Below, piece by piece: positions 45,433-53,337 of a stretch of DNA of 64,000 bases; the first letter of the stretch is position 1, and every line of letters starts with the position of its first letter. The DNA is taken from contig NZ_CH724156.1 in assembly GCF_000152625.1 (NCBI RefSeq), positions 2,027,778-2,091,777 on the forward strand, written 5' to 3'. The position numbers were made by a program, and so were the translations under genes. Under the pieces are notes generated by a model. That model worked only from the letters and a program-made list of their open reading frames with translations. It was not told the DNA's origin and searched no databases. Origin of the DNA: Roseovarius nubinhibens ISM (GTDB lineage: Bacteria; Pseudomonadota; Alphaproteobacteria; Rhodobacterales; Rhodobacteraceae).

Positions 45433-45735
45433 ACCCTACCGCGCGGTTCGCGCGGCTGAGTTGTGCACCCGCGTGAGGGCACGTTACAGAACCGTTAAAA
45501 AAGTGTAATGTTTTCAGGAGTTTGGATAATCTGAAGATTTTTACTTATGAAAATCAATACGTTACAATACTGCCTAAAAAATAAGCAGTTCAACGAAGCG
45601 TGCTGTATACAAGGTAAAAATCCCCTTCGCAGAATGTTATCTACGGGGTTATCCACAGAAAGCGGGGATTTGTTTGCCCTTGATCCGGGCGAGATAAGAT
45701 GCTGATGAACCCTCCAGAATCATCTTTGTAGGCAA
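45433..45735. other. AT-rich intergenic region upstream of uvrC
   Basis: There is no gene in these ~300 bp. A short GC hairpin (CCGCGCG-GTT-CGCGCGG, 45439-45455) after the SDR stop may end transcription but lacks a T tract. The middle (about 45485-45640) is unusually AT-rich for this genome. A perfect DnaA box lies at 45649-45657. The uvrC promoter must be here. Confidence 0.6.
45649..45657 (+). promoter_or_regulatory. DnaA box
   Basis: TTATCCACA matches the strict DnaA box consensus exactly. A near-match (TTATCTACG) lies at 45637-45645 in the same orientation. They border an AT-rich stretch 79 bp before uvrC. A single perfect box suits DnaA-dependent regulation better than a replication origin. 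Confidence 0.65.
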
Positions 45736-47598
45736 ATGACTGAAACCAACGCGCCAGAAACCGGGCATGACGTGATCCGGGGTTACCTCAGGTCACTCGA
45801 TGGCTCGCCCGGCGTCTATCGGATGCTGGATGCGCAGGCGCGGGTTCTCTATGTCGGCAAGGCGCGAAACCTGCGGGCGCGGGTGAGCAATTATGCCCGG
45901 CCCACCGGCCATACCGGGCGCATTCAGCGGATGATCCGTGACACCGCCTCGATGATGTTCCTGACCACCGCGACCGAGACCGAGGCGCTGCTCTTGGAGC
46001 AGAACCTGATCAAGCAGCTCAAGCCGCGCTACAACGTGCTGCTGCGCGACGACAAGAGCTTTCCCAATATCTTGGTCACCAAGGCGCATGACTATCCGAT
46101 GATCAAGAAACACCGCGGCGCGAAGCGCGAGAAGGGGGCCTATTACGGCCCCTTCGCCAGCGCCGGTGCGGTGAACCGGACCTTGGCGCAGCTACAGCGG
46201 GTCTTCATGCTGCGCAATTGCAGCGACACGATGTTCGAAGGGCGCACGCGGCCCTGCCTGCAATATCAGATCAAACGCTGCACCGCGCCCTGTGTCGGCT
46301 ATATCTCGCGCGAGGATTACGCGGCGCAGGTGAGTGATGCCGAGCGGTTCCTGTCGGGGCGGTCGACGGAAATTCAGGAAAAGCTCGCGCAGGATATGCA
46401 GGCGGCCTCGGACGAGATGGAGTTCGAGAAAGCCGCCGCGCTGCGTGACCGGATCAAGGCGCTGACCCAGGTGCAGACGGCGCAGGGGATCAACCCGCGC
46501 ACCGTCAAGGATGCCGATGTGATCGCGCTCCATCTGGAGAAGGGGCAGGCCTGTGTGCAGGTGTTCTTTATCCGGGGCGGGCAGAACTGGGGCAACCGCG
46601 ATTTCTATCCGCGCGTCGGTGTCGATGTCGAAGAACCCGAGGTTCTCGAGGCCTTTATCGGCCAGTTCTATGACAGCAAGGAGCCGCCGCGGCAGCTCAT
46701 CCTGAGCCATGCGCTTGAGGATAATGATCTGATGGCGGCGGCGCTCGGCGAGCGTCTGGGGCGCAAGGTCGAGATCCTCGTGCCGATCCGGGGCGAGAAG
46801 GCCGAGCTGGTCGATGGCGCGCTGCGCAACGCGCGCGAGAGCCTCGCCCGCAAGATGGCCGAGAGCGCGACGCAGGCCAAGCTCTTGTCCGGGCTGGCCG
46901 AGGCCTTTGGGCTCGACGCGCCGCCGGGCCGGATCGAAGTCTATGACAACAGCCATATTCAGGGCGCCCATGCCGTCGGCGCGATGATCGTGGCGGGGCC
47001 GGACGGGTTCCTGAAAAACCAGTACCGCAAGTTCAACATCCGGGGCGACGAGCTCACCCCGGGCGATGATTTCGGCATGATGAAAGAGGTGCTCAAGCGG
47101 CGGTTCAAGCGGCTCCTCAAGGAGGACCCGGAGCGCGACAAGGGGCTCTGGCCCGATCTGCTGCTCATCGACGGGGGCGCGGGGCAGGTGAGCGCCGTGG
47201 CCTCGATCATGCGCGAGATGGGGGTTGAGGATATCGCCATGGTGGGGGTCGCCAAGGGGGTGGACCGCGACCATGGCAAGGAAGAGTTCCACCGTGTCGG
47301 CACCCGGCCGATGGCGCTGCGGCACAATGATCCGGTGCTTTACTTCGTACAGCGGCTGCGCGATGAGGCGCATCGGTTCGCCATTGGCACCCATCGCGCG
47401 AAACGGTCGAAAGCGGTGAGCGCCTCGCCGCTCGACGAGGTGCCGGGGGTTGGCGCGGCACGCAAGCGGGCGCTCTTGGCGCATTTCGGCTCGGCCAAGG
47501 CGGTGAGCCGGGCGGCGCTGGCCGATCTCAAGGCGGTGGAGGGCGTGTCAGAGGCGCTGGCGCAGCGGGTCTATGACCATTTCCACGACAAGGGGTAA
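45736..47598 (+). CDS. uvrC: Excinuclease ABC subunit C
   Basis: A 620-residue nucleotide-excision-repair nuclease that makes the 3' and 5' incisions beside a UvrB-bound lesion. Domains: the N-terminal GIY-YIG nuclease ([31 protein letters not shown], ~26-56), a Cys-bearing linker ([24 protein letters not shown]), the UVR UvrB-binding motif ([21 protein letters not shown], ~225), the RNase H-like C-terminal nuclease ([21 protein letters not shown] and [14 protein letters not shown]), and a terminal helix-hairpin-helix pair. Complete. A DnaA box lies 79 bp upstream. Confidence 0.97.
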   Translation: MTETNAPETGHDVIRGYLRSLDGSPGVYRMLDAQARVLYVGKARNLRARVSNYARPTGHTGRIQRMIRDTASMMFLTTATETEALLLEQNLIKQLKPRYNVLLRDDKSFPNILVTKAHDYPMIKKHRGAKREKGAYYGPFASAGAVNRTLAQLQRVFMLRNCSDTMFEGRTRPCLQYQIKRCTAPCVGYISREDYAAQVSDAERFLSGRSTEIQEKLAQDMQAASDEMEFEKAAALRDRIKALTQVQTAQGINPRTVKDADVIALHLEKGQACVQVFFIRGGQNWGNRDFYPRVGVDVEEPEVLEAFIGQFYDSKEPPRQLILSHALEDNDLMAAALGERLGRKVEILVPIRGEKAELVDGALRNARESLARKMAESATQAKLLSGLAEAFGLDAPPGRIEVYDNSHIQGAHAVGAMIVAGPDGFLKNQYRKFNIRGDELTPGDDFGMMKEVLKRRFKRLLKEDPERDKGLWPDLLLIDGGAGQVSAVASIMREMGVEDIAMVGVAKGVDRDHGKEEFHRVGTRPMALRHNDPVLYFVQRLRDEAHRFAIGTHRAKRSKAVSASPLDEVPGVGAARKRALLAHFGSAKAVSRAALADLKAVEGVSEALAQRVYDHFHDKG

Positions 47599-47671
47599 GC
47601 GGATCATGCGGATCGGAGGGCGTGCGAGAAACGGGCTTTCCCCGTTCCGGTTGCCGGGGTAGACAGGCGGT

Positions 47672-48337
47672 ATGAGCATGACGATCCCCAACATCCTGAC
47701 GATCCTGCGTCTTTTGGCGGCCCCCGCGATTGCGGTGATGTTTCTCTATTTCCATCGGCCCTGGGCGGATTGGTTTGCCCTCATCCTCTTTGTGGGGGCG
47801 GCGATCACCGATTGGTTCGATGGCTACCTGGCGCGGAGCTGGGCGCAGGAGAGCAAGCTTGGCGCGATGCTCGACCCGATTGCCGACAAGGCGATGGTGT
47901 TGATCGCGCTGATGGTGATCGTCGGCTATTCCTCGATGTCACCCTGGCTGGTGCTGCCGGCGACCTTTATCGTGTTCCGCGAAGTGTTCGTCTCGGGCCT
48001 GCGCGAGTATCTCGGCGATGTGGCCGGGACGCTCAAGGTCACGAAGCTCGCGAAATGGAAGACCACGGCGCAGATGGTGGCGATTGCCTGTCTCTTTGCG
48101 CAGGGCGTCTTCGAGCATTATCTTGGCATGTCGGTCTTTGGCATGGATGAGGCGATGGTCGCGGAAATCCTCGCGGGGCGTGAAGAGGATCTTCTTGGCC
48201 TGTGGTGGAAATATGAGGGGATGATCTGGGCCGGGCGGCTGGGGCTGTGGCTCTTGTGGCTGGCGGCGGCGCTGACGCTGATCACGGGCTATGATTACTT
48301 CCGCAAGTCTGTGCCCTATCTGAAGGAGGACGCATGA
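47672..48337 (+). CDS. pgsA: CDP-diacylglycerol--glycerol-3-phosphate 3-phosphatidyltransferase
   Basis: A 221-residue inner-membrane enzyme that makes phosphatidylglycerophosphate, the first committed step to phosphatidylglycerol and cardiolipin. The CDP-alcohol phosphotransferase signature D-x2-DG-x2-AR-x8-G-x3-D-x3-D is complete in ITDWFDGYLARSWAQESKLGAMLDPIADKAMV. N-terminal MTIPNILTILRLLAAPAIAVMFLYF is typical. An extra hydrophilic stretch (FGMDEAMVAEILAGREEDLLGLWWKYEGM) lies before the last helix. The stop overlaps the moaD start (ATGA). Confidence 0.95.
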   Translation: MSMTIPNILTILRLLAAPAIAVMFLYFHRPWADWFALILFVGAAITDWFDGYLARSWAQESKLGAMLDPIADKAMVLIALMVIVGYSSMSPWLVLPATFIVFREVFVSGLREYLGDVAGTLKVTKLAKWKTTAQMVAIACLFAQGVFEHYLGMSVFGMDEAMVAEILAGREEDLLGLWWKYEGMIWAGRLGLWLLWLAAALTLITGYDYFRKSVPYLKEDA

Positions 48338-48582
48338 TGGACGTTCTGTATTTCGCCTGGGTGCGCGAGCGGGTCGGCCTGCCGAAAGAGCGGGTCGAGA
48401 CCGGGGCCGCCACAGTGCGCGAGCTGGTGGCCGAGCTCAAGGCGCGCGAGCCGCGCTATGAGGCGGCCTTTGCCGATGAGGGCGCGCTGCGCGTGGCGGT
48501 GGATCAAGAGCTCACCGATTTCGACGCGAGCCTGACGGGTGCGCGCGAGGTGGCGTTCTTTCCACCGATGACCGGCGGCTAG
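48334..48582 (+). CDS. moaD: Molybdopterin synthase sulfur carrier subunit
   Basis: An 82-residue ubiquitin-fold protein ending in the invariant GG (FFPPMTGG), whose C terminus is thiocarboxylated by MoeB and supplies sulfur for molybdopterin. VLYFAWVRERVGLPKERVETGAATVRELVAEL is typical of the family. Overlaps pgsA by 4 bp and is followed by moaE after 4 bp, so the two synthase subunits are co-translated. Confidence 0.95.
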   Translation: MMDVLYFAWVRERVGLPKERVETGAATVRELVAELKAREPRYEAAFADEGALRVAVDQELTDFDASLTGAREVAFFPPMTGG

Positions 48583-48586
48583 GCCG

Positions 48587-49045
48587 ATGGATATTCGCGT
48601 CCAGGAGAGCCCTTTTGCCTTTGGTGCCGAGGCCGAAGCCTTTGCCGCGCGGCAGCGGGGCATGGGCGCGGTGGTCACCTTTACCGGCATCGTGCGCGAT
48701 CTGCCGGGGGGCATGGCCCATATGGAGATCGAGCATTACCCCGGCATGACCGAGGCGGCGCTGCGCAAGATTGCCGAAGAGGCGCAGGCGCGGTGGGATC
48801 TGGGTGATGCGCTCATCATTCATCGGCACGGGCGGCTTGGACCCGATGAGATGATCATGATGGTGGCCACCGCCGCGCGGCACCGGGTGGCGGCGTTCGA
48901 GGCGGCGGAATTTCTGATGGATTTCCTCAAATCCCGCGCGCCGTTCTGGAAGAAAGAGCATCTCTCCGAGGGCGCGCAATGGGTCGCGGCCAAGGAGGAA
49001 GATGAGGCGGCGCTTGACCGCTGGGCGCCGAAAGAGGGCGCGTAA
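48587..49045 (+). CDS. moaE: Molybdopterin synthase catalytic subunit
   Basis: A 152-residue protein that, with MoaD, converts cyclic pyranopterin monophosphate to molybdopterin. Motifs: GAVVTFTGIVRDL, MEIEHYPGMTEAALRKIAEEA, IIHRHGRLGPDEMIMMVATAARHR and the active-site Lys region FLKSRAPFWKKEHL. Complete. No molybdoenzyme is encoded in the window. Confidence 0.96.
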   Translation: MDIRVQESPFAFGAEAEAFAARQRGMGAVVTFTGIVRDLPGGMAHMEIEHYPGMTEAALRKIAEEAQARWDLGDALIIHRHGRLGPDEMIMMVATAARHRVAAFEAAEFLMDFLKSRAPFWKKEHLSEGAQWVAAKEEDEAALDRWAPKEGA

Positions 49046-49125
49046 CGCAGGGTCACGGATTGCCGGGGGCGGCGCGGCGGGGCAGGCTATGCCCGTGCCG
49101 AGAGACGCGCCCGAGGAGCCCGCCC

Positions 49126-49422
49126 ATGTCCCAGATCATTGATGAATATGTGAGCCTTTTGACCCCCCGCGCGCAGGGCGCGATCAAGGGTGTGGCGCGG
49201 CTCGATATCGAGGGGGAAGGCAGCGTGATGCTCGACGAGACGGGCGCACGGGCGGGGGCAGAAGAGGCCGATGTGGTGCTCATGGCGCGCGACGAGGTGT
49301 TTCGTGCGATCCTGAGCGGCGATCAGAACCCGGTGACGGCCTTCATGACCCGCAAGCTCAAGGTCGAGGGCAATGCGCAGCGCGCGCTCAAGGTCTCTGC
49401 GATCCTCGTCGGCGAGGGCTGA
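49126..49422 (+). CDS. SCP2 sterol-binding domain protein
   Basis: A 98-residue stand-alone SCP2 domain: MSQIIDEYVSLLTPRAQGAIKGVARLDIEGEGSVMLDETG...ADVVLMARDEVFRAILSGDQNPVTAFMTRKLKVEGNAQRALKVSAIL. The GDQNPVTAFMTRKLKVEGN segment is the family signature. The fold binds lipids in a hydrophobic tunnel; in bacteria the ligand is generally unknown. A GAGGAG-like site lies upstream of the ATG at 49126. Its stop touches the stop of the next, convergent gene. Confidence 0.9.
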   Translation: MSQIIDEYVSLLTPRAQGAIKGVARLDIEGEGSVMLDETGARAGAEEADVVLMARDEVFRAILSGDQNPVTAFMTRKLKVEGNAQRALKVSAILVGEG

Positions 49423-49779
49423 TCAGCCGGGCAGCTCGTCGACGGTGGCCTGCATCGCCTGCAGGATGAGGATGAGCGCGTCGGACTGATTGCGCGGCGC
49501 GGGCATGGTGAGCGCGGCCTTCATCAGCTCGGGCGGGTTGCCGAGCAGCGCCTGCAGCGCCTCGCCGGTATAGGTCAGGGTCATCCGGCAGGAGAGATCA
49601 TTGTAGAAGGAATCGTTGAGATAGCCCGCGAGCCGCGACACGCGCGGGTCCTCGGCCCCCATCAACGCATCCTGCACGGCGATCTTGAGATCGAAATCGA
49701 GCGCGACGCAGGGGTTCGCCTGGGCGGCGCCTGCGGTGAGAGACAGAGCCACGAGGCTTGCGGTCAAGAGATGTTTCAT
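49423..49779 (-). CDS. Secreted hypothetical protein
   Basis: A 118-residue protein with a clear signal peptide (MKHLLTASLVALSLTAGAAQA, cleaved near residue 21). The mature part (NPCVALDFDLKIAVQDALMGAEDPRVSRLAGYLNDSFYNDLSCRMTLTYTGEALQALLGNPPELMKAALTMP) has two Cys that could form a disulfide. No family recognised. AGGA lies upstream of the ATG at 49779. It is the first gene of the poorly characterised 49.4-54.9 kb block. Confidence 0.75.
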   Translation of the reverse strand: MKHLLTASLVALSLTAGAAQANPCVALDFDLKIAVQDALMGAEDPRVSRLAGYLNDSFYNDLSCRMTLTYTGEALQALLGNPPELMKAALTMPAPRNQSDALILILQAMQATVDELPG

Positions 49780-49807
49780 GGCCTGGGCATCCTTTGTTCG
49801 TGTCTTG

Positions 49808-50392
49808 TCAGCCGGTGGGGCCGGATTTGGTGGCGCCAACATTTTTGCGAATCTGGTCCAGATACTCGGAAAAATACCGCTCGACGACCCCTTTGGAGCG
49901 GATAATCTTGGAAAAATACGGAGTTTCCAAGCGGCTGATATAACCGGCCTGTTCCAGCGCCTCGATCACCCGCCGCCCGGTTTCGGGGGAAAACAGCAAG
50001 ATCGTCAGGCGCTGGATGTCCGCCTGATCGAGCCCGGGGGTGGCGGAGAGGAGGTTTGCCTTGGCCTTGTGGAGCTGAATGGCAGAGAAAAGCCCGCGAT
50101 TGAGACGTGGCACTTCGAGCCCCAGAAGGCGGCGTTCCTCGCGGTTGTCGATCAGCGCCTGCAACTGCCGGTTATGGGCCTCGATATAGGTTTCGAGCCG
50201 TGCCGGATCGGACAAAAGATCGAAGGCCTCGAGCAGAAAGAGGAATTCCGAGAGCACGAAAGTATTCTCGCTGCGCAGGGATTTGAGCAGCAAAGGATCG
50301 GGATCGGCCGAATTTTGACAGAGTTTATTGTGGAATTCTGTCTTGGCTCGGCGCAAGCTCTCAAGGGTGCGTATGTCGGTTGTCGGTGTCAT
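49808..50392 (-). CDS. Hypothetical protein, helical, no recognised domain
   Basis: A 194-residue soluble protein, mostly charged helices (TDIRTLESLRRAKTEFHNKLCQNSADPDPLLLKSLRSENTFVLSEFLFLLEAFDLLSDPARLETYIEAHNRQLQALIDNREERRLLGLEVPRLNRGLFSAIQLHKAKANLL) with a C-terminal part containing DIQRLTILLFSPETGRRVIEALEQAGYISRLETPYFSKIIRSKGVVERYF. That tail has a winged-helix-like rhythm, but I would not assign it. No signal peptide. A longer frame reaching 50497 runs through a tRNA-like remnant and is not used; the ATG at 50392 is. Divergent from the secreted peptidase series, so it might be its regulator (inference). Confidence 0.65.
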   Translation of the reverse strand: MTPTTDIRTLESLRRAKTEFHNKLCQNSADPDPLLLKSLRSENTFVLSEFLFLLEAFDLLSDPARLETYIEAHNRQLQALIDNREERRLLGLEVPRLNRGLFSAIQLHKAKANLLSATPGLDQADIQRLTILLFSPETGRRVIEALEQAGYISRLETPYFSKIIRSKGVVERYFSEYLDQIRKNVGATKSGPTG

Positions 50393-50416
50393 GCCCCTGT
50401 AGGAACAGGAATTAGG

Positions 50417-50443
50417 GCGCCGATTCAAGTCTGGCTGGGCACC
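50417..50443 (+). repeat. tRNA 3'-end-like remnant (possible attachment-site scar)
   Basis: These 27 bp look like the T arm and 3' acceptor strand of a tRNA: GATTCAAGTCTGGC around a TTCAAGT loop, then TGGGCACC. No 5' half (D arm, anticodon arm) lies upstream, so it is not a functional tRNA. Such 3' fragments are typical scars of tRNA-targeted integration. No second copy was seen in the window. Confidence 0.4.
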
Positions 50444-50628
50444 TAATTTATAGTTGGGCTGCTGATATCTTGCTGGCCCACCCCGGATTGAGTGCATTTG
50501 GCACTTGGCCTAGTCTGATCCCTGTAACGTGACATGCAGGGCCACGAAAGGCACCGGACATGACGATGATTGATAAGACGATTGCGACGACCAGTGATGG
50601 AACGCCGAGAGATTTTCAAGGAGCGGGC

Positions 50629-51249
50629 ATGGGGCAACGGGTGTTTGGAATGGGTGGGATCGGACGGATCGCCGTGGCCGGTCTGGCGCTGATCCTGCTG
50701 CAGGCCTGTATGATCGGCGGGATTTATCCCGATACGCAGGGCGATGGCAGTGCCATCGCCGCGACCGCAGACGAGGGCGACGCGCCTGCGACGCCCGTCA
50801 AGCCGGTGACACAGGCAGGGTCTAAATCAGCCGCGAAACCAGTGGCGAAGCCGGCCAGTAAAGCTGCCAGCAAACCAGCGACGACACCGGCCAAGCCTGC
50901 CGCCACGGCGGGCAGTGCGGCGACTGTGCGGGATAGCGATGTGACCGAGACTCGGACCCAGATTGATCTCAGCGTGACCTATCTCGTGCGTCTGCTGGTG
51001 CCGACTGGGTCCAAGCTCGACCTGGTGGCCAAGGGGCCGGGCGGCACGGTGACGCGCAGCATCTATACCGGCCGCTATGGCCCGCCTTATGCGGTGAGCC
51101 TGCCGGTCGGGGCCGAGGCGCAATTCCCGTTGGAGATCACCGCCACGCTGCATTCGGCGGCGGGCCATGTGCTGCGCGGCAAGACAGAGATTGCCGCCAT
51201 GCCGCAAGAGACGGTCGAGATCGTGATGATGCCTTCGGGCGCAGAGTAG
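50629..51249 (+). CDS. Lipoprotein with Ala/Lys/Pro linker and YbaY-like C-terminal domain
   Basis: A 206-residue protein: signal GRIAVAGLALILLQAC with lipid-attachment Cys27, an acidic stretch, then an Ala/Lys/Pro/Ser-rich spacer (~57-95, repeated AKP and ASK units) like those that cross peptidoglycan, and a beta-rich domain from ~105 (SVTYLVRLLVPTGSKLDLVAKG...GPPYAVSLPVGAEAQFPLEITATLHSAAGHVLRGKTEI). The domain loosely resembles YbaY lipoproteins; this is tentative. AAGGAG lies 5 nt before the ATG at 50629; the upstream ATG at 50560 lacks a site. First gene of a six-gene run of exported proteins. Confidence 0.75.
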   Translation: MGQRVFGMGGIGRIAVAGLALILLQACMIGGIYPDTQGDGSAIAATADEGDAPATPVKPVTQAGSKSAAKPVAKPASKAASKPATTPAKPAATAGSAATVRDSDVTETRTQIDLSVTYLVRLLVPTGSKLDLVAKGPGGTVTRSIYTGRYGPPYAVSLPVGAEAQFPLEITATLHSAAGHVLRGKTEIAAMPQETVEIVMMPSGAE

Positions 51250-51258
51250 GAGGTGCTG

Positions 51259-51801
51259 ATGTTGAGAGTGACCGGATGGATCACGGCCGGGATGCTGGCC
51301 ACCGCGCCGCTGGCGGCAGAGGCCAGATGTATCGACGCCTTTATGACCGGGCTTGCCGAGTTTGAGGCGGGGCAGCAGACCTCGAAGCCGAGCTTTCGCG
51401 TCAATGAGCTCTTGGTGCTGTGTTTCGTGCCGCAGCAATCGGGCTATGTCGCGATTTTTGACGCGCCGATCAAGGGCGATTTTCAGCAGCTTTACCCCAA
51501 TGCGCTCAGCCATCCCGAGGGGCAGACCTCGGCCGAGGTGAGCGCCGGAGAGCGCTATTGCTTTGGCACGCGCGAGACATTTCCGCTCTACCATCCGCCG
51601 GAAGAGGGCGTGGGCCTTGGCAAGATTTCCATCGCGCTGACCAGCCGCGAGGAAGATCAGCTTGCCGAAGAGGATTACGCCATTCCGGGGCAGAAAGTGT
51701 CGCGGCAGAAGATGCAGCTGCATCTGGGGGCCTATCAGCGGTCGCAGGCGAAATGCGCGGCGCGCGATGTCACCTATCTCGACTATCGGATCACGCAATG
51801 A
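51259..51801 (+). CDS. Exported DUF4384-like protein
   Basis: A 180-residue protein with a signal peptide (GWITAGMLATAPLAAEA). The core SFRVNELLVLCFVPQQSGYVAIFDAPIKGDFQQLYPNALSHPEGQTSAEVSAGERYCFG follows the DUF4384 pattern: a sensitivity-to-context strand, GYxxIF, then (L)YPN and an aGe/Y segment. DUF4384 commonly accompanies peptidases. AGGAGG lies 5 nt before the ATG at 51259, and the stop overlaps the protease start (ATGA). Confidence 0.7.
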   Translation: MLRVTGWITAGMLATAPLAAEARCIDAFMTGLAEFEAGQQTSKPSFRVNELLVLCFVPQQSGYVAIFDAPIKGDFQQLYPNALSHPEGQTSAEVSAGERYCFGTRETFPLYHPPEEGVGLGKISIALTSREEDQLAEEDYAIPGQKVSRQKMQLHLGAYQRSQAKCAARDVTYLDYRITQ

Positions 51802-52655
51802 GGGGGCGCGGGATGAGAGCCGGAGTTGCAAAGGCGCTGATGGGTGCGGTGCTGGCCATGGGAATCGCCGGCGGCGCGGTGGCGCAGGCACAGATGGAAT
51901 GTATCGAGCCCAAGTCGGATCAACCGGTGCTGCGCATCGTCAATGGCGACCGGGCCAAGCCGAGCGACTGGCCCTTTATCGTCGGGCTCTATCATCAGGG
52001 GGCCAAGACGCAGTTTTGCGGCGGCTCTCTCATCTCGCAGAACTGGGTGCTGACGGCAGCGCATTGCTGGGGCGAGGCGCGGCCGCAGGATGTGAGCATT
52101 CACCGCGCCGGGAGCGATGGGCGGCTTGACCCCAAGGGGCGCAGGATTGCCAAGCTCATCGCGCATCCGGGCTATGACCCGGCGGATATGAACCTGCATG
52201 ATGTGGCGCTGCTCAAACTGGCAGAGCCGTTTGATATTCCCAACAGTCAACTGGCGATCCTGCCGTCGAAAACGGTCGAGGCCAAGTTGGCCGATGTGCG
52301 GACCTGTTCCGAGGTGGCGGGCTGGGGCGCGCTGCAATCGGGCGGCGCGGCGTCGGCCTATCTGATGGCGGTGAATGTGCGGCAATTGCCGACCGAGACC
52401 TGCCGCAAGGGCTATGGTCCGGGCATCCGGCCGGGGCAGGGGCCGCATCTCTGCGCGGGCTATGAAGAGGGTGGCAAGGACAGCTGTCAGGGCGACAGCG
52501 GCGGGCCGTTGATCGTGCGCGACGGGCCGACCGGGTTCTTGCAGGTGGGTGTCGTGAGCTTTGGCAAGGGCTGTGCCTGGAAAGGGTTCCCCGGGGTCTA
52601 TGCCCGGGTCTCGGACCACCGTGACTGGATTTTCAGCACGGTCGAGGCGCATTGA
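51798..52655 (+). CDS. Trypsin-like serine protease (S1A) zymogen, exported
   Basis: A 285-residue chymotrypsin-fold protease. Signal peptide ALMGAVLAMGIAGGAVAQA, a short pro-segment, and an activation site LR|IVNG (R46/I47) replacing the usual R|IVGG. Triad: H89 in VLTAAHCWG, D135 in NLHDVALLKL, S234 in DSCQGDSGGPL. D228, six residues before the Ser, sets trypsin-type Lys/Arg specificity. Cys pairs typical of S1A are present (C74/C90, C230/C259 region). It ends VSDHRDWIFSTVEAH. The ATG overlaps the DUF4384 stop by 4 bp. Since cleavage after Arg is needed, it is probably made inactive and self-activated or activated by a partner in the periplasm or outside. Confidence 0.93.
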   Translation: MRGRGMRAGVAKALMGAVLAMGIAGGAVAQAQMECIEPKSDQPVLRIVNGDRAKPSDWPFIVGLYHQGAKTQFCGGSLISQNWVLTAAHCWGEARPQDVSIHRAGSDGRLDPKGRRIAKLIAHPGYDPADMNLHDVALLKLAEPFDIPNSQLAILPSKTVEAKLADVRTCSEVAGWGALQSGGAASAYLMAVNVRQLPTETCRKGYGPGIRPGQGPHLCAGYEEGGKDSCQGDSGGPLIVRDGPTGFLQVGVVSFGKGCAWKGFPGVYARVSDHRDWIFSTVEAH

Positions 52656-52659
52656 GACG

Positions 52660-53337
52660 ATGGCGCGGCGGCGCGCATATCTCTCCTGGGCGTTCTGGGC
52701 CGTGCTGAGCGTCACGTTCCTTGGCGCAGGGCAGGGGGCCTCGGCCCAGACGGGATGCGGGGGAGAGTTTCAATATCCGGCGGATGAGATCGAGAGCGAC
52801 ATCATGCGCCAGATCCTTCTAGGCGCGCGGGGGGATATCGAGGAGTTTTTCAACTTCCGCTTTGACGCCTTCTGCATGGATGACGAGGAATACGGCGCCT
52901 ATTACGATGTGCAGGGCAATTATCTCGTGGTGGGGAGCGAGTTTTTCCTCGATATCGCCAACCCGCCCGGCAACATCAACCGGGCGATTGCGGTGCTCGC
53001 CCATGAGGCGGCACATGCGTTTCAGGCCAAGCACGGGCTGCTCAACATGCTGGTCGAGACCAACCCGCACCGCGTCAAATGTATCGAATTGCACGCAGAT
53101 TTTCTGGCCGGGGGCTATATGGGCTGGCGGGCGAAGAAATATAATGTCGATGCCCGCAATCTGACAGAAATGTTCTACGATCTTGGGGATGAGTTGGCGG
53201 GGGCGGATATTCACCATGGCCGCAAGGCAGAACGGTTCATATCCTTCCGACAGGGGTTTTTGACGGAAACGACAGACGAAATTACACTTTCAAGCGTGGG
53301 GATTGCCTATGTTTCACAAGCGAAATGCGATGAGTAA
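52660..53337 (+). CDS. Exported zinc metallopeptidase-like protein (HExxH)
   Basis: A 225-residue protein with a signal peptide (WAFWAVLSVTFLGAGQGASA). The zinc motif is AIAVLAHEAAHAFQ (H115, E116, H119), and 24 residues on the third ligand E143 sits in CIELHADFLAGGYMG, followed by HHGRKAERFISFRQGF. The ELHADfxAG and HGxxxeRfxxFxxGF pattern resembles YpfJ-type neutral zinc metallopeptidases. Cys33, Cys72, Cys141 and Cys223 may pair. It starts 4 bp after the trypsin gene and overlaps the next gene by 8 bp. Peptidase activity is inferred from motifs only. Confidence 0.82.
   Translation: MARRRAYLSWAFWAVLSVTFLGAGQGASAQTGCGGEFQYPADEIESDIMRQILLGARGDIEEFFNFRFDAFCMDDEEYGAYYDVQGNYLVVGSEFFLDIANPPGNINRAIAVLAHEAAHAFQAKHGLLNMLVETNPHRVKCIELHADFLAGGYMGWRAKKYNVDARNLTEMFYDLGDELAGADIHHGRKAERFISFRQGFLTETTDEITLSSVGIAYVSQAKCDE

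Noticed and set aside
45433..45735. Chromosomal replication origin
   Set aside because: Only one perfect DnaA box and one degenerate one; no cluster, and no dnaA, parAB or hemE/gidA neighbourhood.
50393..50497. N-terminal extension of the 49808-50392 protein
   Set aside because: The extension contains a PDLNRRP-type translation typical of a tRNA T arm read on the opposite strand, and a normal ATG lies at 50392.
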